NCBI RefSeq assembly: GCF_016735675.1
Contig: NZ_JAERSG010000002.1
Span: 740,126 to 804,125, forward strand
Reading direction: 5' to 3'
Source: Nocardioides baculatus
Lineage (GTDB): Bacteria > Actinomycetota > Actinomycetes > Propionibacteriales > Nocardioidaceae
Length of the DNA stretch: 64,000 nucleotides
Part shown: positions 43,542 to 51,849 of the stretch, piece by piece
How the letters are laid out: every line of letters begins with the position of its first letter
How positions within the stretch are numbered: position 1 is the first letter of the stretch
The notes under the pieces: model-generated
The model's database searches: none
What the model was told of the DNA's origin: nothing
What the model saw: only the letters and a program-made list of their open reading frames with translations
Position numbers and translations under genes: made by a program

Positions 43542-44615
43542 GTGCCCGGGGAGAGGAAGGTCGACAGCTCGCCCACCCGGCTGCGGTCGCTGGCCGACTA
43601 CTACCCCGACGGTGTGCTCGGCGCGACCAGGGACGGCGTCGTCACGATCATCAACGCGCAGGCGGCTGCGCTGCTCGGTGTCGATGCCCAGGAAGCACTC
43701 GGTCTTCCGCTGTCCGACGTCCTCCGGCTGCTGGACCAGGACGGACGGACCTGGCTGGACGTGAACCACCCGTTCGAGAGCATCTCGATCGTCCGCGGCG
43801 TGCCGGAGCAGTCGTGGCTCAGCGCGTCGGGCGAGGAGGTCCTCACGACCGCCACCCTGATCCGCGACCAGGCCCTCGCGCCGGTGGTCGGCATCGCCGT
43901 CGGGCTGCGCAGCGGTCGCGGCCGGGCCCGGCTCGACCGGGAGCGCTCCGACCTCGTCGCCACCGTCGCCCACGAGCTCCGCTCGCCGCTGACCGGGGTG
44001 AAGGGCTTCGTGCAGGCGCTCCTCAACCGCTGGGACAAGCTCACCGACGACCAGCGCAAGCTGATGCTCACCACCGTCAACGCCGACGCCGACCGGCTGG
44101 CGCGCCTGATCGCCGAGCTCCTCGACGTGGCCCGCATCGACACCGGCCGGCTCCAGCTCTACCCCCGCGAGTCGTCCGCGGAGGTGCTGGTGCGTCGTGT
44201 GGTCGACTCGATCGAGGCGGGCACCTCCCGGGAGATCCGGCTCGACGTCGCGAGCGACCTGCCCGACGTCTTCGCCGATCCCGACAAGTTCACCCAGGTC
44301 GTGACCAACCTCGTCGAGAACGCCATCCGCCACGGACAGGGCCAGGTCTGCGTGACCCTCTCGCACTCGGAGAGCCACGCCGGCGTACGCATCACGGTGG
44401 ACGACGAGGGCGACGGCATCCCCGTCGAGCTGCGTCGGCGGGTCTTCACGAAGTTCTGGACGACCGGGGACTCCGGTGGGAGCGGGCTCGGGATGTACAT
44501 CGTCGGCGGCCTCGCCCGCGCGCACGGCGGCTGGGTCACGATCGACGACGCCCCCGGTGGTGGCGCCCGCGTGATGGTGGACTGGCCGAGCGACGACCTG
44601 CGACCTGAGCAGTAG
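43542..44615 (+). CDS. PAS-domain sensor histidine kinase
   Basis: 357 residues from the GTG at 43542. A PAS-like sensor spans about residues 15-125 (YYPDGVLGATRDGVVTIINA, WLSASGEEVLTTATLIRD). The phosphoacceptor box is ATVAHELRSPLTGVKGF, followed by the N box LVENAIRHGQGQV, the G1 box DDEGDGIP and G2 GGSGLGMYIVGGLARAHGG. No membrane segment is seen, so it is a soluble kinase. It lies directly before a response regulator but has its own promoter; whether the two are partners is inference. Confidence 0.87.
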   Translation: MPGERKVDSSPTRLRSLADYYPDGVLGATRDGVVTIINAQAAALLGVDAQEALGLPLSDVLRLLDQDGRTWLDVNHPFESISIVRGVPEQSWLSASGEEVLTTATLIRDQALAPVVGIAVGLRSGRGRARLDRERSDLVATVAHELRSPLTGVKGFVQALLNRWDKLTDDQRKLMLTTVNADADRLARLIAELLDVARIDTGRLQLYPRESSAEVLVRRVVDSIEAGTSREIRLDVASDLPDVFADPDKFTQVVTNLVENAIRHGQGQVCVTLSHSESHAGVRITVDDEGDGIPVELRRRVFTKFWTTGDSGGSGLGMYIVGGLARAHGGWVTIDDAPGGGARVMVDWPSDDLRPEQ

Positions 44616-44667
44616 ACCTCCACACAACCTTCACGAGTCGTCCCCGCCTCCTGCGCTGCCGGGATCC

Positions 44668-44673
44668 TAGGGT
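44668..44673 (+). promoter_or_regulatory. -10 element of the response regulator gene (leaderless)
   Basis: TAGGGT ends six bases before the ATG at 44680. Confidence 0.5.
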
Positions 44674-44679
44674 CGGTCC

Positions 44680-45387
44680 ATGACGTCGAGCACGCCTGCC
44701 CGCACCGCCCTCGTGGTGGAGGACGAGCGCACCATCAACGATGCGCTGGCCCAGCGGTTGCGCGCCGAGGGCTACACCGTCGAGCAGGCCTTCGACGGTC
44801 CGTCGGCGGTCGACCTCGCCGCCTCGGCACGCCCGGACGTGGTGCTCCTCGACGTGATGCTGCCCGGCTTCGACGGCCTCGAGGTCTGCCGCCGGATCCA
44901 GGCCGCGCGACCCGTACCGGTGCTCATGCTGACCGCTCGCGACGACGAGGCGGACGTGCTCGTCGGACTCGGCGTCGGTGCGGACGACTACCTCACCAAG
45001 CCCTTCTCGATGCGCGAGGTCGTCGCACGGGTCGCCGCCCTCCTGCGGCGCGTCGAGCGGGCCGAGGCCCTCGCTGCCGATCGGCCGGCCCCGCTGGAGG
45101 TCGGCGCGATCAGCATCGACCCCGGCACCCGGCGTACGACCGTGGCGGGGGAGCCGGTCCACCTGACCCCGACGGAGTTCGACCTGCTGCTGTGCCTGGC
45201 CCGCGAGGCCGGGCAGGTGCTCGGCCGCGACCGGCTGCTCCGCGAGGTGTGGGACTGGGGTGACGCCTGGGGGAGTGCCGGCGCCGCCCGGACGGTCGAC
45301 AGCCACGTCAAGGCGCTGCGGGCCAAGGTCGGCGCCGCGCGCATCCGTACGGTCCACGGGGTCGGCTACGCGCTCGAGGCCATCTGA
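44680..45387 (+). CDS. OmpR/PhoB-family response regulator
   Basis: 235 residues. Receiver domain with acidic pair VVEDER, phosphoacceptor Asp58 in VVLLDVMLPGFDG, the conserved Thr in MLTARDDEADVLVG and Lys in YLTKPFSMREV. The C-terminal winged helix starts near residue 138 and shows HLTPTEFDLLLCLAREAGQV and TVDSHVKALRAKVG. Its stop shares bases with the ATG of the kinase fusion at 45387 (TGATG), so that kinase is its likely partner. Confidence 0.9.
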   Translation: MTSSTPARTALVVEDERTINDALAQRLRAEGYTVEQAFDGPSAVDLAASARPDVVLLDVMLPGFDGLEVCRRIQAARPVPVLMLTARDDEADVLVGLGVGADDYLTKPFSMREVVARVAALLRRVERAEALAADRPAPLEVGAISIDPGTRRTTVAGEPVHLTPTEFDLLLCLAREAGQVLGRDRLLREVWDWGDAWGSAGAARTVDSHVKALRAKVGAARIRTVHGVGYALEAI

Positions 45388-48041
45388 TGACTCCCCGCAC
45401 CCCGACGCCGCTCGACACGGTGTCGAGCCTCAAGGTCAAGCTCGGGCTGCTCGTCGCCGCCTCCGTGGTCGTCGCCGTGCTGCTGAGCCTGCTCGGCTCG
45501 GCAGCCCACGTCTCGCCCCTCCTGGTGCTGCCGGTGAGCGTGGCCCTCGCCCTCGGTGTCACCCAGCTGCTCGCCGCCGGGATGGTGGCGCCGCTGCGCC
45601 GGATGACCGAGGTCTCGCGGGCGATGGCGCGCGGCGACTACTCCGGTCGCGTCCGCACCACTGCCACCGACGAGGTCGGCCAGCTCGCCGCCGCCTTCAA
45701 CCGGATGGCCGAGGACCTCGCGACCGTCGACCGCGAACGCCGCGACCTGATCGCCACCGTCTCCCACGAGCTGCGTACGCCGCTCACCGCGATGACCGCG
45801 CTGCTCGAGAACCTCGCCGACGGCGTGGTGCCCGCGGACTCCGAGCACCTCGGCGCCGCGCTCGAGGAGGCCCAGCGGCTCGGACGCCTCGTCGACGACC
45901 TGCTCCAGCTGTCGCGGCTGGAGGCCGGGGTGGTCGAGCTCGACCGCGAGCCGGTCGCGCTGCGCACGCTGGTCGAGGAGTCCGTCGCCCAGGTGGCCGC
46001 GGCCGGACGCACGGGCGACTTCGACGTCGCCGTCCCGGCGGACCTGGCGGTCGAGGGCGACCCGGCCCGGTTGCGGCAGCTGCTGGTCAACGTCCTCGAC
46101 AACGCGGGCCGGCACGCGCCCGCAGGGACCGCCGTCCGGGTCACGGGGGGCACGGGTGGCGACGGGGACGGAGGGGGGTGGTGGCTCGAGGTGGCCGACG
46201 ACGGTGGGGGAGTCGCCCCCGAGGACCGCGAGCGGGTCTTCGAGCGCTTCGGCACCGATGCCGGCGGGGGCACCGGCCTCGGCCTTGCCGTGGCCCGGTG
46301 GGTCGCCCAGCTCCACGGCGGCACGCTGCGCTTCCTCGACCCCCGCTCCGGCAGCGGGGCGCGGCTGCGGCTGGACGTGCCCACGCGTCCCGAGCGGACG
46401 TCCACCCCGGTCCCTTCCCCGATCCCTTCGCCGGTCCCTTCCCCCGTCCCTTCCCGCGTCCAGGAGGCAACGATGACCCACGCCGCACCCGTCCACCCGT
46501 CCGTCCCTCCCCACCCCGCGGCCCCTCCCCACCCCGCGGCCCAGCAGCAGGGCATGGACGCCCTGTTCGGCCGGTTCTGGCCCGAGTCCGGCCTCTCGTC
46601 GGGCTGGCGGACGGTCCTCGCCGCCGCGATCGCCGGCGTCGTCGCCGGGGTGGCGCTGTCCTTCCACGGCCCCGGCATCAGCTGGACCCTCGTCGCCCTG
46701 TGCTGCGGCACCGCCGCCCTGCTCACGGCCCGCCACCGCCGCGACCCCTGGACGCTCGCGTGCACCGGCCTCGCGATCCTGCTCGTGCTCCCGATGACCC
46801 TGCTCGCCGCCGTCTGGGTGCAGCTGCTCTGCCTGCTCGCGGCCACGGCGGTGTTCCTGTGCGGCGTGACGGGGGCCCGCACGTTGCCCGGCTTCCTGCT
46901 CACCGGCATCTCCTGGCCGCTCGCCTCGCTGCGCGGCCTGCCGTGGTTCGGCCGGTCGCTCCGGCTCGCCGGCACCGGGTCGCACATGCCCGCCGTGGTG
47001 CGTACGGCGGCGTGGTCCGTGCTGGCGCTCGGCGTGTTCGGCACGATCTTCGCCACCGCCAACCCGGTCTTCGGCTCGTGGGTCGACGCGCTCGTGCCGA
47101 GCCTGAGCTTCAACGACCTCGTCGGCCGCGGGTTCCTGGCCTGCTTCGTCTTCGCCGTGACCCTCGGCGCGGCCTACGTCGCCCTCAACCCGGCGCGCGT
47201 GGAGATGTTCGCGGATCGTCGGCCGACCCCGCTCACCAACCGCTTCGAGTGGCTCGTGCCGGTGCTGGTCGTCGACGGCGTCTTCCTCGCCTTCATGGCC
47301 GCCCAGGCCAGGGCGCTGGTCGGCGGCGAGGACTACATCCAGGAGTCGACCGGCCTCACCTACGCCGACTTCGTGCACCAGGGCTTCGGCCAGCTCACCC
47401 TCGCCACCGCCCTGACCGTGCTCGTCGTGTGGGTCGCCTCCCGCCGCGCCGGCGACAGCCGGGACGACCGCCGCTGGCTGCTCGGGTCGCTCGGGCTGCT
47501 GTGCGTCCTCACGCTGCTCGTGGTGGCCTCGGCCCTCCGGGGGATGGCGGTCTACCAGGACGCGTACGGCTTCACCACGCTGCGCCTCTTCGTCGACGTC
47601 TTCGAGGGCTGGCTCGGCTTCGTGGTCCTCGCGATCATGGTGGCCGGCGTGGCCGGCCGAGGCCGGTGGCTTCCCCGCATCGCGCTCGCGTCCGGGGCGC
47701 TCGCGCTGGTCGGGCTGGCCGCGATCAACCCGGACGCCTGGGTCGCCGGGCGCAACCTCGACCGGTACGACGCGACCGGCAAGCTCGACGTCCCCTACCT
47801 GATGTCCCTGTCGGGGGACGCCAGCCCCGTGATCGCCGACCGGCTCGGACCCGACGTGGCGCGGTGCGTCCTGCGGCTGCTGCCGTACAACAGCCTGAGC
47901 GAGGAGACGCTGGACGACGCGCGCGCGTGGAACCTCGGTCGGGCGCGGGCCGAGCAGGTCCTGGAGGACGTCGACGTCTCCGCCTTCCCCACCACCCGTG
48001 ACGACGAATGCAGTGACGTCTTCGCGTCCTTCAACGGGTAG
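45387..48041 (+). CDS. HAMP sensor histidine kinase fused in frame to a DUF4153/DUF4173 membrane protein
   Basis: An 884-residue open frame with two units. Residues 1-340 are a kinase: two membrane helices (about 16-38 and 46-68), HAMP about 68-118, phosphoacceptor His127 in ATVSHELRTPLTAM, N box LVNVLDNAGRHA and G2 GGGTGLGLAVARW. Residues 341-356 are four Pro-x-Pro-Ser repeats from a 12-bp tandem repeat. Residues 363-884 are a multi-helix membrane domain (about ten helices) of the DUF4153/DUF4173 type with SLSFNDLVGRGFLACF. An internal ATG at 46473 with AGGAGG five bases upstream would start the second unit alone. Thus either a true fusion or two genes whose separating stop has been lost. 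Coupled to the response regulator by overlap. Confidence 0.72.
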   Translation: MTPRTPTPLDTVSSLKVKLGLLVAASVVVAVLLSLLGSAAHVSPLLVLPVSVALALGVTQLLAAGMVAPLRRMTEVSRAMARGDYSGRVRTTATDEVGQLAAAFNRMAEDLATVDRERRDLIATVSHELRTPLTAMTALLENLADGVVPADSEHLGAALEEAQRLGRLVDDLLQLSRLEAGVVELDREPVALRTLVEESVAQVAAAGRTGDFDVAVPADLAVEGDPARLRQLLVNVLDNAGRHAPAGTAVRVTGGTGGDGDGGGWWLEVADDGGGVAPEDRERVFERFGTDAGGGTGLGLAVARWVAQLHGGTLRFLDPRSGSGARLRLDVPTRPERTSTPVPSPIPSPVPSPVPSRVQEATMTHAAPVHPSVPPHPAAPPHPAAQQQGMDALFGRFWPESGLSSGWRTVLAAAIAGVVAGVALSFHGPGISWTLVALCCGTAALLTARHRRDPWTLACTGLAILLVLPMTLLAAVWVQLLCLLAATAVFLCGVTGARTLPGFLLTGISWPLASLRGLPWFGRSLRLAGTGSHMPAVVRTAAWSVLALGVFGTIFATANPVFGSWVDALVPSLSFNDLVGRGFLACFVFAVTLGAAYVALNPARVEMFADRRPTPLTNRFEWLVPVLVVDGVFLAFMAAQARALVGGEDYIQESTGLTYADFVHQGFGQLTLATALTVLVVWVASRRAGDSRDDRRWLLGSLGLLCVLTLLVVASALRGMAVYQDAYGFTTLRLFVDVFEGWLGFVVLAIMVAGVAGRGRWLPRIALASGALALVGLAAINPDAWVAGRNLDRYDATGKLDVPYLMSLSGDASPVIADRLGPDVARCVLRLLPYNSLSEETLDDARAWNLGRARAEQVLEDVDVSAFPTTRDDECSDVFASFNG
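46407..46454 (+). repeat. four 12-bp tandem repeats in the kinase/DUF4153 linker
   Basis: Four near-identical units of ccggtcccttcc coding PVPS, PIPS, PVPS and PVPS. Because 12 is a multiple of three, copy-number change keeps the reading frame open across the junction. Confidence 0.75.
46462..46475 (+). promoter_or_regulatory. internal ribosome binding site and ATG for the DUF4153 unit
   Basis: AGGAGG at 46462-46467 is five bases before ATG at 46473, the natural start of a separate 522-residue membrane protein MTHAAPVHPS. The signal is as good as any in the window, which suggests the second unit was, and may still be, translated on its own. Confidence 0.6.
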
Positions 48042-48105
48042 CATGCGTCCCGTGGACACGAGCTTGCGATTTCTGCGCCCCGGACCTGGTCCGTCGGGCA
48101 GCTGA
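48039..48105 (+). promoter_or_regulatory. leaderless mini-frame at the start of the pheS leader
   Basis: TAGCAT at 48039-48044 reuses the stop of the preceding gene as a -10 element, seven bases before GTG at 48052. The following 17-codon frame VDTSLRFLRPGPGPSGS ends at 48105 and includes a Phe codon (TTT). Downstream, CCCCGGACCTGG can pair with CCGGGTCCGGGG. This looks like a possible attenuation leader, though with only one Phe codon the evidence is weak. Confidence 0.35.
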
Positions 48106-48154
48106 CGTCATCCGGGTCCGGGGAGTCCCCGTCCGACCCGTCGCTCACCACTTC

Positions 48155-48183
48155 TAGACTCTGCGGCGACCTGCTGTCGCCGC
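48155..48183 (+). promoter_or_regulatory. pheS promoter and leader hairpin
   Basis: TAGACT at 48155-48160 is a -10 candidate, followed at once by a perfect eight-base hairpin GCGGCGAC/GTCGCCGC (48163-48183) placed just before the AAAGGGAG ribosome site of pheS. The hairpin may influence ribosome access. Confidence 0.45.
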
Positions 48184-48196
48184 GCGAAAGGGAGCC

Positions 48197-49294
48197 ATGT
48201 CCGGCCCCAACACCGACTACGACCCTGTCGAAGTGACCCCGCTGAAGGCCGAGCAGGTCGACGAGATGCGCGAGGCGGCCCTCGCCGCGATCGCCGCAGC
48301 CGCCGACCTCGACGCCCTCAAGCAGGTCCGCATCGACCACACCGGCGACCGGTCGCCGCTCGCCCTCGCCAACCGCGAGATAGGTGCGCTCCCGCCGCAG
48401 GCCCGCAAGGACGCCGGTCAGCGCATCGGCCAGACCCGCGGTGCCGTCAACCAGGCGCTCGCCGCGCGTCAGGCGGTCCTCGAGGCCGAGCACGAGGAGC
48501 GGATGCTGGTCGAGGAGACGGTCGACGTCTCCCTGCCCACCACCCGCGCCCGCCGCGGCGGCCGCCACCCGATCACCCTGCAGTCCGAGCTGATCGCCGA
48601 CCTCTTCGTGGCTATGGGCTACGAGGTCGCCGAGGGTCCGGTCGTCGAGGCCGAGTGGCTCAACTTCGACGCGCTCAACCTCGGGCCCGACCACCCCGCG
48701 CGCTCCATGCAGGACACGTTCTGGACCGAGCCGGCCGAGAACCACGTCGTGCTGCGCACCCAGACCTCACCGGTCCAGGCGCGCACCATGCTGACCCGCA
48801 AGCCCCCGATCTACGTGGTGTGCCCCGGCCGGGTGTTCCGCACCGACGAGTACGACGCCACGCACTCACCCATGTTCCACCAGGTCGAGGGCCTCGTCGT
48901 CGACGAGGGCATCACGATGGCCCACCTCAAGGGCACGCTCGACCACTTCGCCTCCCAGCTCTTCGGTGACGGGATCACGACGCGCTTCCGGCCGTCCTAC
49001 TTCCCCTTCACCGAGCCGTCCGCCGAGGTCGACGTGCTCTGCTTCGTGTGTCGCAACGTCGAGCCCGCGTCGTGCCGGACCTGCCGCGGCGAGGGCTGGA
49101 TCGAGTGGGGCGGCTGCGGCGTGGTCAACCCCCGCGTGCTCACCGCCTGCGGCGTCGACCCGTCGGTCTACAGCGGCTTCGCCTTCGGCATGGGCATCGA
49201 CCGTTCGTTCATGTTCCGCCACAACCTCGAGGACCTGCGTCCGCTGTTCGAGGGTGACGTGCGGTTCGCCTCGTCCTTCGGAACGGAGATCTGA
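48197..49294 (+). CDS. pheS: phenylalanine-tRNA ligase alpha subunit
   Basis: 365 residues. N-terminal coiled-coil (QVDEMREAALAAIAAAADLD) for tRNA binding, then the class II catalytic core with HPITLQSELIADLFVAMGYE, motif 2 around VFRTDEYDATHSPMFHQVEG and motif 3 GMGIDRSFMFRHNLEDLR. ATG follows AAAGGGAG. Forms the alpha2beta2 enzyme with PheT, whose start follows after three bases. Confidence 0.96.
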   Translation: MSGPNTDYDPVEVTPLKAEQVDEMREAALAAIAAAADLDALKQVRIDHTGDRSPLALANREIGALPPQARKDAGQRIGQTRGAVNQALAARQAVLEAEHEERMLVEETVDVSLPTTRARRGGRHPITLQSELIADLFVAMGYEVAEGPVVEAEWLNFDALNLGPDHPARSMQDTFWTEPAENHVVLRTQTSPVQARTMLTRKPPIYVVCPGRVFRTDEYDATHSPMFHQVEGLVVDEGITMAHLKGTLDHFASQLFGDGITTRFRPSYFPFTEPSAEVDVLCFVCRNVEPASCRTCRGEGWIEWGGCGVVNPRVLTACGVDPSVYSGFAFGMGIDRSFMFRHNLEDLRPLFEGDVRFASSFGTEI

Positions 49295-49297
49295 GCC

Positions 49298-51784
49298 ATG
49301 AAGGCACCCCTCTCCTGGATCCTCGAGCACGTCGACGTGCCCGCCGGCACCACGACCGAGCACCTCACCGACCGGCTGACGCTGACCGGCCTCAAGCTGG
49401 AGGCGGTCGTGAGCCCGGGCCGCGACATCACCGGCCCGCTGGTGATCGGTCGCGTCCTGACGATGGAGCCCGAGCCGCAGAAGAACGGCAAGACCATCAA
49501 CTGGTGCACCGTCGACGTCGGTGACGCCAACGGGACCGGCGAGCCCCAGGGCATCGTCTGCGGCGCCCACAACTTCGAGCCCGGTGACCTCGTCGCGACG
49601 GTGCTGCCGGGCGGTGTGCTGCCCGGCGGCTTCGAGATCGGCGCCCGCAAGACCTACGGCCACATGTCCGCCGGGATGATCTGCTCCTCCCGCGAGCTGG
49701 GCCTCGGCGACGACCACGACGGCATCATCGTGCTGCCCGCCGACGCCGGCGAGCCCGGTGACGACGTACGCCCGGTGCTGGGGCTCGACGAGGAGACCAT
49801 CGAGTTCGAGATCAACCCCGACCGGGCCTACGCCCTGTCGATCCGGGGCATCGCCCGCGAGGTGCTGGTCTCGGTCGAGGGCGCCAGCGACTTCCGCGAC
49901 CCGACGGACCGCACGCCCCCCGCGCCCAACGACGAGGGCCACCCGGTCGTCGTCGAGGACGCCGAGGGCTGCCCGGTCTTCGTGGCGCGGCGGGTGACGG
50001 GCTTCGACCCGACCGCCGCGACGCCCGACCACATCGTGCAGCGGATCACCGCGGCCGGGATGCGGCCGATCTCTCTGGCCGTCGACGTCACCAACTACGT
50101 GATGCTCGAGACCGGCCGACCGATCCACGGCTACGACGCCGACAAGGTGCAGGGCGCGATCGTCGTACGCCGTGCACGCGACGGTGAGCGGCTCACCACC
50201 CTCGACGGCACCGACCGCGCCCTCGACCCGGCCGACCTCGTCGTCACCGACGACTCGGGGATCATCGGGCTCGGCGGCGTGATGGGCGGCGAGACCACCG
50301 AGATGTCGGACACGACCACCTCGATCCTCGTCGAGGCGGCCCACTGGGACGCCGTGTCGATGTATCGCACCGGCCGGCGCCACAAGATCACCTCCGAGGC
50401 CGGCAAGCGCAACGAGCGCGGTGTCGACCCGACGATCTGCGAGGCCGCGGCCGACCGCGTCGTCGAGCTGCTGGTCGAGCACGGCGGCGGCACCGCGGAC
50501 GCGGGCGTCACCGTGGTCGGGACCCCGCCCGCGATGCCCGTCATCGAGGTGGCCGGCGACCTGGCCGCCCGCGTGTCGGGGATGGAGATCAGCGAGGAGC
50601 GCAGCATCGAGTGCCTGCGCGCGGTGGGGTGCGAGGTGTCTGGCTCGGGCACCCTGACGGTGACTCCGCCGCCGTGGCGCCCCGACCTGACCGACCCCCA
50701 GGACCTCACCGAGGAGGTCATCCGGCTCGTCGGCTACGACCACGTGCCGTCGGTCCTCCCGACGCCGCCGTCGGGACGCGGACTCACCCGCTCCCAACAG
50801 CTGCGCCGACGCATCGGACGCACACTGGCCGGCGACGGCTTCGTGGAGGTCGTCACCTTCCCGTTCGTGGGCACGACCGACCTCGACGACCTCGGCCTCC
50901 CGGCCGACGACCCGCGGCGCGACCTGCTGCGGCTGTCGAACCCGCTCAGCGCCGAGGCGCCCTTCATGACCACGACACTGCTGCCCGGTGTGCTGCGCAC
51001 GGCCGGCAGGAACGTCGGTCACGGCAACGCCGACCTGGCGATCTTCGAGATCGGCACCGTGACCCTGCCGCGTCACTCGGGCCCGGCGGCGATCCTGCCG
51101 GTCGACCGGCGGCCGAGCGACGACGAGTTCGCCGCGCTCGACGCCGCGCTGCCTGCCCAGCCGTTGCGCCTGGCCCTCGTCGCCGCCGGCGACGCGGCCT
51201 CTGCCGGCTGGTGGGGGCCTGCTCGTCCGGTCACCTGGTCGGACGCCGTCGAGGCCATCCGGTCGGTCGCGGCCGCGATCGGCCTCGAGGTGAAGGCCTC
51301 CTCGGCAGACCTGGCCCCGTGGCACCCCGGCCGGTGCGCCGAGCTGTCCGTGGACGGTCAGGTCGTCGGCCACGCCGGCGAGCTGCACCCGACGGTCTGC
51401 CAGGCCTTCGGGCTGCCGAAGCGCACCGTCGCCGCCGAGGTCGACCTCGACCTCCTCATCGAGCGGGCCGTCCACCTCCGACCGGCGCCCGCCTTCTCGT
51501 CGTACCCCGTCGCCAAGGAGGACGTCGCCCTCGTGGTCGACGCCTCCGTGCCGGCGGCCGACGTCGAGGCGGCGCTGCGCGAGGGCGCGGGCGAGCTGCT
51601 CGAGTCGATCCGGCTCTTCGACGTCTACACCGGCGACCAGGTGGGCGAGGGCAAGAAGTCGCTGGCCTACGCCCTGCGGTTCCGGGCACCGGACCGGACC
51701 CTCAAGGAGGGCGAGGCGGCAGCAGCACGCGACGCGGCAGTGGCGCTCGCGACCGAGCGCACCGGCGCCGTGCAGCGCGCCTGA
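49298..51784 (+). CDS. pheT: phenylalanine-tRNA ligase beta subunit
   Basis: 828 residues. N-terminal EMAP/tRNA-binding domain (NGKTINWCTVDVGDANGTGE), B3/B4 editing domain (about residues 205-400, LAVDVTNYVMLETGRPIHGYD), B5 DNA-binding-like domain (LAARVSGMEISEERSIECLR), catalytic-like core (LTRSQQLRRRIGRTLAGDGF) and C-terminal ferredoxin-fold anticodon-binding domain (SSYPVAKEDVALVVDASVPA). Supplies editing of mischarged Tyr-tRNA(Phe). Ends before a perfect 20-base inverted repeat. Confidence 0.96.
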   Translation: MKAPLSWILEHVDVPAGTTTEHLTDRLTLTGLKLEAVVSPGRDITGPLVIGRVLTMEPEPQKNGKTINWCTVDVGDANGTGEPQGIVCGAHNFEPGDLVATVLPGGVLPGGFEIGARKTYGHMSAGMICSSRELGLGDDHDGIIVLPADAGEPGDDVRPVLGLDEETIEFEINPDRAYALSIRGIAREVLVSVEGASDFRDPTDRTPPAPNDEGHPVVVEDAEGCPVFVARRVTGFDPTAATPDHIVQRITAAGMRPISLAVDVTNYVMLETGRPIHGYDADKVQGAIVVRRARDGERLTTLDGTDRALDPADLVVTDDSGIIGLGGVMGGETTEMSDTTTSILVEAAHWDAVSMYRTGRRHKITSEAGKRNERGVDPTICEAAADRVVELLVEHGGGTADAGVTVVGTPPAMPVIEVAGDLAARVSGMEISEERSIECLRAVGCEVSGSGTLTVTPPPWRPDLTDPQDLTEEVIRLVGYDHVPSVLPTPPSGRGLTRSQQLRRRIGRTLAGDGFVEVVTFPFVGTTDLDDLGLPADDPRRDLLRLSNPLSAEAPFMTTTLLPGVLRTAGRNVGHGNADLAIFEIGTVTLPRHSGPAAILPVDRRPSDDEFAALDAALPAQPLRLALVAAGDAASAGWWGPARPVTWSDAVEAIRSVAAAIGLEVKASSADLAPWHPGRCAELSVDGQVVGHAGELHPTVCQAFGLPKRTVAAEVDLDLLIERAVHLRPAPAFSSYPVAKEDVALVVDASVPAADVEAALREGAGELLESIRLFDVYTGDQVGEGKKSLAYALRFRAPDRTLKEGEAAAARDAAVALATERTGAVQRA

Positions 51785-51802
51785 GCGCGCCGTCCTGGCA
51801 CA

Positions 51803-51843
51803 CCACTGGCCCGTGAGTCTCCAGGAGACTCACGGGCCAGTGG
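51803..51843. terminator. bidirectional terminator: perfect 20-base inverted repeat
   Basis: CCACTGGCCCGTGAGTCTCC is repeated as its exact complement around a single central A. It lies between pheT (plus) and the RTX-repeat gene (minus), so it should stop both transcripts. Confidence 0.8.
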
Positions 51844-51849
51844 CACGTG

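Noticed and set aside
46407..46454. The 12-bp tandem repeat as a possible CRISPR or phage-related repeat
   Set aside because: Units are contiguous with no spacers, and they code a simple Pro-Ser linker in frame.
48042..48196. T-box riboswitch before pheS
   Set aside because: No T-box consensus (TGGNACCGCG-like) or specifier stem could be found; only hairpins and a short frame are present.
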